Shown: positions 46,001 to 59,493, counted from the stretch's first letter. The stretch: DNA of 64,000 nucleotides from Acanthopleura granulata (GCA_016165875.1 JABBOT010000002.1:25000265-25064264); one strand, 5' to 3'. The notes: generated from the sequence alone by a model not told the origin. Made by a program: numbers and translations.

Positions 46001-49000
46001 GCTGTGCGTATAATGGCGTGTGCATGCTTGGTTATATATATGTACATTGTGTATGATTTTGGTTGGTAACGATAATTACGTTTTGTGACATTACCGTCAC
46101 TACAGCACCAGGTCTTTATATATATATTTTTATTCGATTTGCGTTAACCACTGTACTTGCCTCATTGCACGAGAACTAAGGTACAGCCCATATGTACTAT
46201 AAAGCGCTGTATATACATCGCCTCAGCTGTGCGACAAGATGAATTCCTGTCTGAAGTTGGATTCTGTGCCTGCTGTAGCTATATGTACACTACATATACA
46301 GCACACGGCGTACATGTAGATCTCCGTGTATACACAGACACACCTCGAGCGTGCACAGCATGGATGATTTGTCGTCTGTACTCAGTATTTCTGTAGATTG
46401 ATGGTCAGTACCAAGTACCATGGTTTAGTGATTTGAGTCAGTCCACAGGAAACAGGCTGTGACGCAGTATACTCTATCAGAGAAATAATTCACACCCTGG
46501 GCATTGCAGAACCGCAAGCGCAACTAGAGGTGGTGCAGTTATACGTCTGTGTGTAGGGCCTACCTATATCATATCGCTGTACATGAATGTCGTGCGTCCT
46601 CTTTTGTTTGGGCTCTCGTATCATAACTTTAGTTATGTATAATCGGACGAGAATGTAATGAGGGTGGCCCTAAAGTACATAATTGTTGTATACTATGCTA
46701 TAGGGTATCTGCCATTTGTGATGATCAGCATTCAGCACGCATAAATACAGGTCAGTCGTGACAGGCCTGTAGGTTACCGAATATACAAAAAATACTGAAT
46801 GCCCAGTCACGGTGGACCTGCGACCAGGTTACGACCTCGCTACGAACGATAAATGTTGAAATCGATCACAAGGGTAAAATCATCCTCAGCAGTGTCATTC
46901 CTCGCCTGAGACATGCCCCGAGATCAACACGGTCTCTGTTACATCTTACTGCCTCTGCCTCAAAGACACACTTCGACAAAGCGACTATATAGATATAATT
47001 ACGCAGTACCTGTCTGCCAGACCATGCACACCCGCATGCTTCTGTGGTTGATGTTTTAATAAAATACTGTGGTCATTGCACCAATAAAGCATGGTCATCA
47101 TTTTTCTCATTTTGTCAAAAAGACCTATGAAAGAGTTCCCAGTATACATTCCAAAGGAAAACAGGGCAACGTGAATGCAGCAATGCGGGATGCCCTATAT
47201 ATACTCATCCGTGGTTGGTAAACTACCTTACCAAAGAACATAGAAAAGAAGAAAACATTGAGTAGGTACTAAAAAGACATTAAGTTGTCAGTTGTGTATA
47301 TTAACAGGGTCATTTTATATTGTAATTAATTCTTCTCTCATCCAAAGCTGGGCAAAGCTTGAAATATATTCCGAAGATTGTGACCAACATTATATCCTAT
47401 AACATCCTCATGCTACATCTCAACCTCTCAGACTCGCGTGTTAAGTTGGCCCGTTCACATGAAGACTCAAGTATATTTGTGTCGTTAAAAGTTTCTGTTT
47501 CCTGTACCTGTACAACACCACTTTATCACATTATATGAAGTTATTTCGTTTCCTGTTCCTGTAAATGTTTCTTCAAATCATGGTGCACCTGTCGAATTCT
47601 AGAGCACTTCGCACCAACACATTACCACAACGGTTGCCACCATGTACCCATTTCTATTTCTATGTAAGTGTCTTCGTTCGGTCATATATATATGTTTAAT
47701 AAATCCCTTCAGTAATCACATTATTTACAAGAATTACAACTTCAAATTAAGACCAAATCATGTCCGTTTTGAAGTCGTGCCGTTGTTCATCTGATCAGTG
47801 CTTCTTTGAATCATCAGCCTGCTAGCTTACCACTTTCCACACGATGACAAAATGATGGGCCCAGTTATGTGTCGGATTATAAAGCACACCCGAGGGATCA
47901 TTCTTTTGTATTGTTTTCATGTTTTTGATGACCATGCATATGCATTATGTTAAGAAATTCTAGACCAGTGACGTCTACTACACTGCTGTGGTGTTCACTA
48001 ATACTCCTGATGATATGGTGAAAGGGTACGTGAAATATAATAACATTTAAATATTTACATCAACAGTTACAATAAAACCTTATAACTGAGGTATATCGAC
48101 AAGAGGCCACATTTCACTGTTAAAGGCGTGCGTGTAACCATTTCCAACTGCCATTGTGTCCTAGCTCGCTATAATCTGGATTTACTCTCTATTTTACGTG
48201 TTTTTATATTCTATTCTGTATTGTCAGTTCCTTGACAGTGTTGAGTATAGGACTACACTACAACTGACTGACCTGAATCCCCTCACATTATTCCGATGGA
48301 CTTTCCATTCTTTACCGGCACACACATAACGACTAGGGTACAACGCCAGTTGAGCCACATCGTTACACAAGCGCTTATGGTAACCGCAGCACTAGTTGAG
48401 TTGAGTCGAGCCATAAGCTTTCGTGTATGCCGAACTTGAGGATTGAAACGTGCCGCCTTCAGCAGCCTGACTTATATGCAATAATATATTTGTCAACATT
48501 AACCGCTGTTAAGGTTTTCACAGTAGAGGCCTGGATGGTTAGTAAACTTTATATGGTAGGCGTAACTGCTGCCATCGCTTTATTATCTTTCAAAGACAAT
48601 AAGGCATCCTATATTGACCTTCCATCATTTACACATCATCACACAACGTCTACTATCCACAAGACACCCCACTAAAGAGCTAGTAGGTGATGTGACGTCG
48701 TAGCCGTCTTCTTTAAAAATTTATTGAATGTTTGAAATGTTTTTCTGTGATACTCTGGCATGATTCTTTTCTTCTGTGTATACAGGCCTACAGTGGGAGA
48801 CTTTTTGTTCACTTACAGGCAAATATCTGCGATGTATTAATTTTAAACAACCTCCAAGTCAAGCAATTTTCCATTTGTCTCCACTTTTTATCTTGCACAC
48901 ATCATGTAATCGTTTTGAGTCATTCAAAATCTAATTGTCAATTAATGTATGAAGGAATAACAATGGGTGAATTATGTCCATAGGTTGTATCTTTAAAACA

Positions 49001-52000
49001 TACATGCATATCATCAGAGAAAGAAACCTGTCCGTTCAGGGCAGATAACGCTGCACTCTAAGCCAGCAGAATTGGCACCAGGAACAGGTTTGAACTGTCA
49101 GAAAGCGGGAGAGTGGCCGTTATAGCCGTTATAGGCGAATGTACATGATTCGTTAAGACTTTGCTCATGCTGGGTGAAGCACTTCGTTCATGCAGTAGTC
49201 TGATTCTAAGCAGGTGTGTTAAATTGTAAGCACTCTCTCTGTAACTGATGTAATGCAAATATTTGATTCCTTGCTAAAACTGTATTATATCACAAAATGC
49301 GTTTTACGGATGAACCCATGTTTAATCTCGTCTGGCCATCCAGGTAAATCGCCCGTTAATAAAATCTTCTGCCCATGTACAACTCGCGGCATCTGTGCAG
49401 CCGTCTGACATGTAGCAGTGTGACCTGTGGCATATATGATGGATCACAGTAACCAAAGGTTAGCGAATTGTGCTCAGCTTGGCGAAGCATGCGTAGACCG
49501 GCGGATCTGGATTTAAGTGCACGTTTGGAGTTGCAGAAATTAAAGTAGAACATGCTCAACTCCGAGCAACTGCTGATTCAGCAGTTATCTGTAATCGCAA
49601 CTCTTAGTACGTACAGATCAAGATAAGCTCGCCATAAACGAGGGCTTGACACCCAACTCAACTGTTGCGTCGGGTCCTAAGCGCTCGTGTATGTGAAATC
49701 AGGATGCAACCCAACTGGAGTTGGACTCCACTCGTTACCTGTATGTCGGTGAATCTGAAAGTGGTATGGCCACCAGCGACAGGTACCAACTGTGTACAAT
49801 CAGTTGAGTTGACTTGAACTGCGTGTTATAAGCTCTCGTGTATGCCGAGCGAGAGCGACCGATAGGATGCCCATATGCTGATTACTGTTTTTTTTTTTTC
49901 CGAGATGCTTTGATTCGGCAAAAACTCACATGTTCGGAGTCGCAAGGTCGAGATACGCCCAACTTTACATGCAAAATCGTATTTTCATTCGCTAACATGA
50001 TACACCGATTCTGAACAGTCGTGATTTACAGTGCCCATGCGTCCTTTGGCATGATCTGATTGTATATGCGGTACAGGGAGTGTACTTATGTCTGCCGACA
50101 ATCGAGAGGTTTCGCATCGTCACGAATGCGCTTACAGATACGATGCAATGCGTCATCACTAATTGGGACGCCTGTGTGACGTAGGCTTGTATTTGTTTTG
50201 TATTGCGCAGCCGGGGCGTCCGGGGCACGCTTTTGTCAGTCCACCGGTGAGATTAGGGTCAAGAGGCCACAAAGCGATGTAGAATTCTCAGACCTTATAA
50301 TCAGGACCTGGAGATCCACTCTTCATGTACTGTTCATATTTATCCTGTATTGTATAATTAGTCTGATAAAGTAAAAATGTGCTTCGATTGTTAGTTGTTT
50401 CAATTTCGCGCTACAGGCCGGGTTAGCCTACTGTTGGTAGGGATGCTCGATCCGTCTTACATGAAGATCCTCTGTTCTGGACTGTAAGGTAAACTTTATG
50501 AAAATCTGATGTGAAATGAATAGTTAATGAGCAAATTCATCACAGAACCTGGTGATTTTAAAGTTCTAAAAGTTCTAAGCCTTTCTGAGTATTTAAGTGC
50601 AGATTTTATATGTTCAAACTCTGGAATGTTCCATTGTGGAGTTCAGGGTCTCAGGTCAATTGTTTGTGTTCTTCACAGTTTGTACAAATGTGTTATTTTA
50701 TGAATGTTTAATATTTTAATTATAATTCTTATCAAAACGAGAGAACAATCTTAAACTTAGTATGTACTTGTTTATGGTAGAGTTTGGTGGATGGTATTTT
50801 ATGAGAACTTATTATACTGAATTTACTTACGCATGGGTTATAATTTCGAAATGGCATTCTGTTCATTACTGGATTCGAATACCGTTTTAATGTAAACATT
50901 ATTAGCTGTATAACAGTGATAATTTCATGTCCTTGCCCTTACACTTAAATTCCTTGGGTAATTATACTTGAAGCGTTTGAAAGTCATTGATGAGAACTGA
51001 ATCATATAGGTTTTAATGTGTGATCCATCCCGTGAAAAAATTATTTGTAGCTTCATTTATTGTTTTTATGTCCCTAAGCTGCAAAAATAAGGTCACCCAT
51101 CCAACTTGCAATTTAACAAAGTTATCAGCTTTAACAGCTATGCCTACATTTTGTCTTAAGGGGATATTTATACTACACTAAAGTAATTGTTTATTTGTTC
51201 ATGACGTTTCATTCCTTTCAACGTGATATGAACTTGGTTATTGTGACAAGAACCTGTGTATATTACTTGTAATTGTGTATCCAAATTATTAGTGTTTATT
51301 TTCTGTAATGTTTCAGAACGCCATGTATATTAATCAGAATATACCGTTAAAGAAATCTGTGTGGCCGAATTGCGTTTGTCTTTCGGATCATTCCAATATT
51401 CATTGCACATAGTGTGTGTATATATATACAACGCACATCAGTCGCTGCCATATATATTTACCCCAGCAAAGATACGAATATATTGAGGTAGCTTTCACCA
51501 TGAAGTATAAGAAAACTATTTTCATCACATTTCGGTTTCGGTAATTTAATCAGTAAAATTTAGTCATTTGGTTAGAATTTATCAACAAAAAAGGCCAAAG
51601 TGGCATATATACCTCCACAAATTACAACGGAAAAAACAAAACAGAAATGTCTTCATGTAGAAACGCAATCTGTCACGGGTTATCGTATTTGTATCTTACG
51701 TGTATTAATATAGAACAGCGACACTTCCTCGGTGTTGGCTATATCACGTATATTTGTCTCTGTAGTACGTTGTGAAGTTTGTTGTCGAAGGCACGAGATT
51801 TTTAATACATTTATGTGTTTTGGCTAAGTAGGGCAGAGGCATAAATTTACACCTACTAAGTATACTGGTTGAGCGGTACATGTAGGGGGAGATAGATCTT
51901 TTTGTGCCTAGAGGCAGTGCTCAGTATATGATGTCCGGGCACAGCGTAAATATCATCAGTCTGGTCGCTATCTATACATAGCAATTATTGCTGCTTTTAA

Positions 52001-52684
52001 TAGTGAGTTGCAATACAGTAATACTGGTGCAAACTGCATTTTGTAGACGTTCAATCAACATGGACGTTCAACTCAATCAAGCAGCAATATATTATAGGCC
52101 TACATATGTGTAATTGAGTTTCTGCTATAGTGTCTGACCTAGTTATCGACATTCACCCTGGTTGTTGCATGCTTACATTAAACCGGCCCCCAGTACCCTC
52201 TGCCCAGTTTATAAAACTTTCCATTATTATTATTTTTCTGCACAAATATCCCGTCTGTGTAGCACCGTAGTAAGGCAACGTCAGTTGGGAGGAAATCTCG
52301 GAAGGAGTTATGGTGTTGTGCGTGCCTCGGTAGAGCAGCGCGACTTGGGTGCAGAAATTCCTGGGGAAGCTACAGCAGATCTCAGCACACAGCACCAGTG
52401 AGAGCCTACGTGTGTTGTTGTCTACATACTCCACTGCCCAGTGACTGGAGGGCGTCCAGACATTACCTTCAGTGATCATGTGTTAACTCCAGCTGCACTT
52501 AGATATACCGGTAGGTTGTTGTGCTTAACAGGTGGTTCTTATTCTATCCGTATACAAGTACCAGCCAACCTGCGTTACCAAGTTTCCAGCGGTGTTGCGT
52601 CCCCACGTGATGGAAAGCTATCTGTATTGTCTTAAGGCAGACTACCTCGCGGCTAGACACGGCTACCGGCTAGTTATGGAAGCA

Positions 52685-53205
52685 GGTTAAAGTAATACCA
52701 TCGCACAGTGGTAGAAAGCGAAGGACGATTGCGCGAAGCGATGGTATGAACCGATCGAGTGGACGAAGGGGCGACGCGATGATAACATACATGTATGAAC
52801 CCAAGGGACGCTGGCGGGAAGAGATAACTAACTGATGACTGTCACCTAATTTGTGCCATATATCGTACCATTTCGTCCTATCGTTTCGTACCATCTCGCT
52901 ATCGCCTCGCACCATCGTGCTTCGCTTCTTACCATGTTATCGTGCGTCTTTTTATAATCAGGAAGCTGCTGGTGAACTCTGGCTTTACTGGTGCAGTATG
53001 GTATTTTATTCTTAATACCGCTTTGTTTGGGCACATGTGTCACTGTTTCCCCAAAGACCATAATGCATCCCTTCGGTCACGTGAGGATTTTTCTGGAGAG
53101 CGACGGTGCGAGGCAAAAGTCTTCGTGTTATCATTTCGTATGATTGTCCCATCGCTTCGTGCCGTCGTATGACGATTCGTACCATCGCTTTTAGGATTTT
53201 TTCAT
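52685..53205. repeat. Degenerate short tandem/inverted repeat of CGTACCATCGCTT type
   Basis: Variants of TCGTACCATCGCTTCG, separated by 10-20 bp, occur in three clusters (about 52690-52775, 52860-52940 and 53095-53195). The first cluster is mainly in the opposite orientation (GCGATGGTA) to the second and third. The region is richer in CpG than its surroundings. Confidence 0.6.
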
Positions 53206-54391
53206 GGTGGCCTTCAGTGGCTTCCACAACTAATGGCCATAACACGGTATTGCTCTTTTTAGGCCTTCTTCACACACAAACGGGTCTGTCTGCCGGCCAG
53301 AAATAACATGCACCAAAAAACAGGCCAAGGCAACAGTGACATAACATGACCTCAAGCCACGCGTTATCTATAAAGAAACGTGCATGGTGAAGAGTTCATC
53401 CAGGCCTTAGGGAATCCGTCATGTTCAGATTATTTGAGGGCGGGTTATCTAGAATTAAACTCAAAGAAGATAGTTGTCATATTTTCACTATCTCATGGAA
53501 AAGCAAGAGAACAGTGCTAGTGAAATATGTTTGACCAGTATCTTCTGCGTGTATGTAGATGTGTATCGATAAGAAAACAAACATGTATGTATTTGACTTC
53601 ATTTGATTTTTATTTCCACGTGCAAAAATGTATAATTGTGCAAATATTGAATTGACACATTGATAATACAATCCAGGGATCTCGGCTTATCTTTGATGTA
53701 GATTTTTTGTCATTAAATGCGTTTTATCTGTTATAACTATGACGAAGCGTCGTGGAAAAAAAAACTCTAACTGCACCTTTGTTATGTCAGTCACGATCAT
53801 GAATGGTTTCCATCCGTCATAATTCTTACTTGATTGCCAATTGCCAATTTAACGCCACTCTCGAGGGCTTTTCACATGGTGTAATATTCTCGAGAATGGT
53901 GTAAATCACAAACTCAAGGAGTTAAATCTCACAGGACGTGTCGAAAGCGTTTATGTCCGTGTAGCAATAAGCCTACGTGTAACTTTGAAAATATTGCATT
54001 TCCACGTATCGTGCCTTCAAGCGCCAATGGTCACCCCATAAATGATTAAAACTCACTTCTTTCCAACAAAACTCCTGCACTCTTTATGCCCAATAATCCC
54101 CCATAATGATGACCTTACATAGTACATAATGAAGTTAACAACCAGTTATCCCCGGAACAAAATGGATGAGAAGATATGACTGGAGGCTTTTGTGTGTATA
54201 CCCAGGTATACATTTTTTTCCTACAACATAACGCATGCTACATGTTACAAATATACCTGTTTGTGCATTTCTAATTCTGTTGGCCTCGTTACTTGAGGGG
54301 ACATTGTTTTTTACCTTTAAGATCGTTCTTGTTGCTACAGATATTTAGACAGACTCCTGACTCTGGATCGTGAATAGTTGCATAACAGACG

Positions 54392-57120
54392 ATGTCGCCG
54401 CCCGAGAGCACCCCACGGAACCGACGCTCGGTGGTAGACGGTGGGTATGGCTGGGTGGTGGTTGCTGCGTCGTTCATGTGTCACGCCTTAGTCGATGGAT
54501 GCGTCGTGTCGGTCGGGGTAGTCTACACACACTTACTGGATCATTTTGAAGAGAGCAAAAGCAAAACCGCGCTTGTGGGATCGTTGTTTGTCGGCTTTGC
54601 ACTCCTGTTCGGTACTCTGTCCAGTATCCTTGTGGAGCGTTTCGGATGCCGGGCTGTGACAATCCTGGGGGGAGCTATGGCTACTGGAGGTTACTTTGCG
54701 AGCACCTTTGCTCCATCGATTAACGTAATGTGTTTTACTTATGGTACTGTGGCCGCTACTGGCATCTCCCTCGTGTCCGTTCCAATACTGGTGATTGTTT
54801 CTGAGTACTTTGAGAAGAAGCGGTCGCTGGCGCTGGGCATCGCACTGTGTGGTAGTGGAGTCGGCACCCTGGTTTTCCCGCCCGCCTGCGAACAGATGAT
54901 CCAGCAATACGGCTGGAGAGGCATGATGATTCTCATGAGCGGCGTTGTTTTGCACTTCATCGTCGGTGGAGCATTATTCAGACCACAGTCATTCACGGAA
55001 GGAAGCGAAGAGAGTGTTACAGAAGAAGACTGGAAACGCGACCAGAAAGACGGGAATCGTGGTCTGATACCCACAAATGGTCGTCCATCTGTGCATGCTG
55101 TTCGCACTAACAAATCTCTGCTCATCCCAGGGACGGGCTCTGGTGGTGAGGAAGTGTTAATGGTGTACAGCAGTTGCCGCATTGATACCGCCTTTGGTAG
55201 CACACCAGCTCTGGCACGTGCTGATTGCAAAACTGAACGGTTATGCGAGACCAAAGCCAAAGGTGACTCAACGAGTTGCCCAGAGTTAAGGGCACACGTT
55301 CTGTCCAATAACAAATGCAGAGGGGACATAAAGCCCAGGAAGATAGGAGTCTTGAGGCAGGCTCTTTGCATGCCGTTCGTCTCTTTTTATGAAGTTGTGC
55401 GGACTAGCAAGACTGGCTGGTGGCTCGCTCTTTTTCTTCTTCATAATTTTGTTCTCTTTTTCTGGATTGATGTTCCTTACGTGTTCCTTGTGGACAAGGC
55501 TGTTCTGATGGGGGTAGACCTCACCTCCGCATCCTTTCTGCTGTCAATCGTTGGTATCCTGGACACGATTGGTCAGGTTATTTACGGTGCCCTCGCAGAC
55601 AGGGGGTTCATTCATAACACAATCCTGTATGGCCTGTCTGTAATGTGTAGCGGACTTGTTGTGGGAGCCTTTCCACTCTGCACCAGTTTTGTCACACTGG
55701 CCTTAGCTTCCGGCCTCTTTGGTTTCTTTGTATCAGCCAATTACACCTTGTGTACCGTATTACTGATTGAGTACCTAGGACAGAGAACGATAGCAGTGAC
55801 ATGTGGAATCCTCATGATGTGCCAAGGAGTGGGGAACCTAGCCGGGCCTCCCGTTGCAGGTAAGAGGAGATTTGATGGACCGATATGGGAAAAACCTCTC
55901 CCTTAAGTTTAACATTGAAGGTCAACTAAATTTATTTATTTATTTATTTGATTGGCGTTTTACACAGTACTCAAGAATATTATATAAGGTCAACTAAAAG
56001 TGGAACATCTACAACTTATACTGTATTTCCGACAAATTTTAGTTATAATTTCGTTAAAACATTTAATACTAACTGTCCAATTTCCTATTCCTAGCCTTTG
56101 GGGTTATTGGTGGTCTGCAGGGCGCCTGTCAAATTACTGTACTGTAAGCGGAATTTCTTCTATTATACATAACAGTGGGGATTTGTTGGTCATTCACACG
56201 TCACCAGGTCATACTATGTTCTACTAGGATCCCTTCAGACAAATAGGGGCCTTCCACAGCAATGTTTGAAGTAAGCCAGAAAGGCCACAACTCCCACGCA
56301 GCAAAAGCTTCGTTACACAACACTGTGTACGGTTACCAGTGTAGAGCAGGGAGGTCCCCGTATCGTACTGCTGAGATTTTAAGTCCTGTGGTACACAGCA
56401 GTTGGACCGTGGTGCTGTCCTGTAACCGTGCAGTACAGTGTGAATCACGATGGCCCAGTGCAAAGCAGCTGATGCACGCTACCCTACGGTGTATGTTCTG
56501 CACCTTACTGCAAGTTCTATGACAGCATCCCACCGTTAGTAATCAAGCACACAGCGCATGTTCAGTACAGAACCTTGTTTTATATCTACATGTTATAGAT
56601 ATATAAATGCGATCTCTTCGCACTCTGGGTCATTCGAAAGGTTCACGACCTGTAAATACAACGCTGATGTTCTGGTAAATAATCTCAACATTGAGATAAG
56701 CAATTCATATTGTGGACCAGACATTTTGTCTTGCATATAAGAAAAACCATGATTTTTAATAAATTAAATTGCTGCTTCGCCGTGTGTACTCAGATGCTTT
56801 ATAGTACATGACTATATCTTGTATGGTGAGTAACATATATATGCAAATATGATACAAGCCCAGTGAAATGCAGTTTTGAAAAAGATTTAATATAGATAAT
56901 ATGTAATGTCTGTGTTTCAGGTATGATGTTTGATGTTTTGGGGCGATATGACGAAGCATTCTACGTGGCTGGAGCATTCGTGTTCCTCTCTGTTGTCCCC
57001 ACGTTTGCCTTGCACATTGTCCAGAGAGAGAGACGCCGAAGAAAATCTGGACAAGATGTCAGCTCAGAGACTAACGAGACTGGAGAAGCCACCGTATCAG
57101 CATTGCTAGCGCCAAGCTGA
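54392..57120 (+). CDS. SLC16 (monocarboxylate transporter-like) membrane carrier
   Basis: Two exons, 54392-55859 and 56921-57120, join in phase to give 555 aa. The major-facilitator fold with about 12 hydrophobic spans is visible. The SLC16 signature DGGYGWVVV is at 16-24 at the start of TM1. The second family motif, EYFEKKRSLALGIALCGSG, is at 138-156 (TM5). A long hydrophilic loop (about 200-335) separates TM6 and TM7, and the C-terminal tail is charged (QRERRRRK). The family moves monocarboxylates, aromatic amino acids, thyroid hormone, creatine and others across the plasma membrane, so the substrate cannot be told from sequence. In the TM8 region the Asp of the MCT1-type D-x3-R pair is kept (D391) but the Arg position is Gln (Q395). 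An acceptor-like sequence just upstream of the ATG suggests a 5' non-coding exon. Closest to orphan invertebrate MCT-like proteins by impression only. Confidence 0.93.
55926..55984 (-). mobile_element. SINE tail fragment (minus strand) in SLC16 intron
   Basis: On the plus strand: TTTATTTATTTATTTATTTG then ATTGGCGTTTTACACAGTAC and TCAAGAATATT, the reverse complement of the family 3' end. It sits in the single intron of the SLC16-like gene. Confidence 0.7.
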
Positions 57121-57782
57121 GTGAGAGTTTGGATTGGCATTGAAGTTTGGGTTTACCAAGATTATGTAAACACTCGGGGTCCACAAAAATCATTCCGTTC
57201 CACGCCACGCACAGGGTTCCAGGCTACAAGGGTCATACCAAGGACAATAATAATGGTAGCCGCATCTTCATGATATGGAGTGATATAACTGCCAAGGAGT
57301 GCCAAGAAGGATGAGATGACTGAGTGAGACACCCTGAATTGAGATATACTTAGTGAGATGCAAGTTTTGGTCTGTTTTCGACAAACTCTAAAGGTAGAGG
57401 ATCATATATATAATATCCGGAGACATCTGGAATTCACCAGAGACACTTGGAGTTTCCGAGAGCCATTTAGGGTTACCAGAGGGGACATCGTTGACGCTGT
57501 TCGCAAGTGCCAACTTGTGGATTAGTGAGAATTTCTCCACACGATGCAGTCATTACATGGTTAAAACTTCAAACCAACGATCTCTATGTTCCAAACAATG
57601 ACTTTATAATGGGCCCATTAAGCAGCATATGGATCTGGTTGCAGCCATACTATCTGTGCACGGCTCTCTGCCATGTATCCCCAGGCTGCGTAAAGGCTAA
57701 TTGTTTACTCCTACACAACGGCTAAAATGTCCATTTAGAAAATACATGGATCCAGTTATTGCTTATGTTTATATTCTCCCAG

Positions 57783-57961
57783 GGTTTCTCCGTGACCGAG
57801 GGGATTAGCGCGCTAGTGCAACGTAATGAACTTGGTGCCTCTCGTGGCTTTCCCACGGGCTCTGCACGATTTCCTTCCAACGTTATGCTGGCCACCGCCG
57901 TATAAGTGAAATATTGTTGAGTATGTAGGAAAACAACAATCAAAAAGATAAATAAACATAT
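57783..57961 (+). mobile_element. SINE copy
   Basis: The head TTTCTCCGTGACCGAGGGGA then TTAGCGCGCTAGTGCAACG is the A-box region. The body is shortened to CCCACGGGCTCTGCACG, and TTTCCTTCCAACG, CGCCGTATAAGTGAAATATT and an ACAACAATCAAAAAGATAAA tail follow. The B-box region is deleted. Confidence 0.75.
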
Positions 57962-58383
57962 TCGTCCTATTTCTCCCAATAGTTAAGTGTTTCCATGAAA
58001 GCAATATAAATCTCAGGTTGTACATAAATAAAGTACTAAAGGTAACGCACAACAAACTGCTCAATACGAACTCTGGCTTTTAGTAGCGTTAATACTGAAG
58101 TTCTCCTGCGTATAGCACAAGGTCTTGGCAATTCTCAGATGTATGCATGTGCCCAAAAGATAAGGCTGATTACATACAAAAGCGAAGCATTCTTCAGTCG
58201 TTTTATATAAAGAAGAATTCTGAATCATACCTAAGAAGAATTCTGAATCATACCTCAATCACGATGTGCAAAAGTACTGACGTATCTATACATAGAAGAA
58301 AAATAGATGTATCTAAGTGGGGCTTGAACTGCATGGCTTTAATTGGATGCAGCTATTATATGTATATGCACTATGTTGTTGTA

Positions 58384-58653
58384 AGGGCCTCCGTGGCCTC
58401 GGGGGTTAGCGCGCCTGTGCTGTTTTATGACTCCTTGCCTCTCACCAATGCGGTCGCTGTGAGTTCAAGTCCAACTCATGCTGACTTCCTCTCCGGCCAT
58501 ACGTGGAAGGTCAGCCAGCAAACTACGGATGGTCGTGGATTTCCCCCGGGTTCTACCCGGTTTCCTTCCACCATGATACTGGCCGACGTTGTATAAGTGA
58601 AATATTCTTGAGAACGGCGTAAAACACCAATCAAATACATGAATAAATAAATA
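58384..58653 (+). mobile_element. tRNA-derived SINE, best full-length copy
   Basis: The A-box-like head is GCCTCCGTGGCCTCGGGGGT and the B-box-like GAGTTCAAGTCC. The body has CCAGCAAACTACGGATGG, CCCCCGGGTTCTACCCGG, TTCCACCATGATACTGGCC and TATAAGTGAAATATTCTTGA. The tail is CACCAATCAAATACATGAAT and AAATAAATA. This copy can serve as the reference for the local family. No ORF. Confidence 0.85.
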
Positions 58654-59253
58654 TGTTGTGCAAATAATAGTGACGACACGTTCTCCAGTCCAAGGTCAGA
58701 GAATTCGTATGGATATCTACATCAGTAAATGTTTTGTACTTTTGGGGAGATTTAAGATCTTATATCCTTTCGTTGTAAGTGTGTGATCATCACAGAAAAA
58801 CCGGAAAACGTCAAAGTCGTGTGGCAGATTAAGTGTTCGTTAAAAGTATTGCTGCCTCGATCTTATTAAAAATAGAAAGACCTGTAACTTGAATTTCGTA
58901 AGCAGAAACTGGACTTAACCATAGTAATCAGCTGATGTTTAAAAACACTTGCCCATTATACGATGAAGCCGTACTTAATAAAGAACAATGTATATGTTAA
59001 GTCAGAGCAAGTTCATATCGCTATAGTCAAAATGCGATATATGTCTGCACAACCTGTATAGGCAACGAAACGTGATTCTAAAATACCTTGACTGTGAATT
59101 GAAATTAATGGTTGCTATATTCTTTACAACATTTCAGAAGTTTTGAGTGGAGACGACTGGTCGTTAAACCTTGAACAAGAGGTGTCTTCAATTTTATGTG
59201 GATGATTGGCGCCAGTCTTAGTACAAACATTGCAGAGAAAGTATTTAACAAAA

Positions 59254-59493
59254 ACTGATATTTAACATGTTTAAGTGGCATTTAGAAGTTGGGATGGAAG
59301 TACACTGGAACATGTCTTTCTTATGGATATACAACTTCTTGGTTTATTATCACGACGTTTCGATGTAGATACTAACATCGTTATCAAGTGATAGTGATAA
59401 CGATGTTAGTATCTACATCGAAACGTCGTGATAATAAACCAAGAAGTTGTATATCCATAAGAAAGACATGTTCCAGTGTACTGATATTTAACA
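59254..59493. mobile_element. Foldback insertion with 86-bp perfect arms and 14-bp flanking direct repeats
   Basis: Arms 59301-59386 and 59395-59480 are perfect inverted copies around an 8-bp spacer. ACTGATATTTAACA occurs on both sides (59254-59267 and 59480-59493). A 33-nt non-palindromic segment (59268-59300) lies only on the left, the same architecture as the element at 36036-36307. The arms hold GATG...CATCGAAACGTC. No ORF. Confidence 0.78.

Larger units (their letters stand above)
40940..54391. other. 13-kb gene-poor interval
   Basis: After the MCRIP2 3' UTR I find no exon series, RNA gene or transposon ORF that I can support. Contents seen: a diverged SINE-like patch at about 41490-41625, a SINE at 42535-42731, a SINE tail at 43005-43063, poly(T) runs near 43607 and 49889, a CAA microsatellite near 44802, and a degenerate CGTACCATCG-type repeat at 52685-53205. 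Open frames of 60-110 codons here have no recognisable motifs. Distal promoter or enhancer sequence and 5' non-coding exons of the SLC16-like gene may lie here. Confidence 0.5.

Noticed and set aside
54533..55371. Minus-strand open frames opposite the SLC16-like exon
   Set aside because: They are shadows of a long GC-richer coding exon. The plus frame has the family motifs and membrane spans.
54392..57120. SLC16-like gene as part of the conserved block (human SLC16A3 is also on 17q25.3)
   Set aside because: It is 13 kb away, SLC16 families are large in invertebrates, and I cannot show orthology to SLC16A3.
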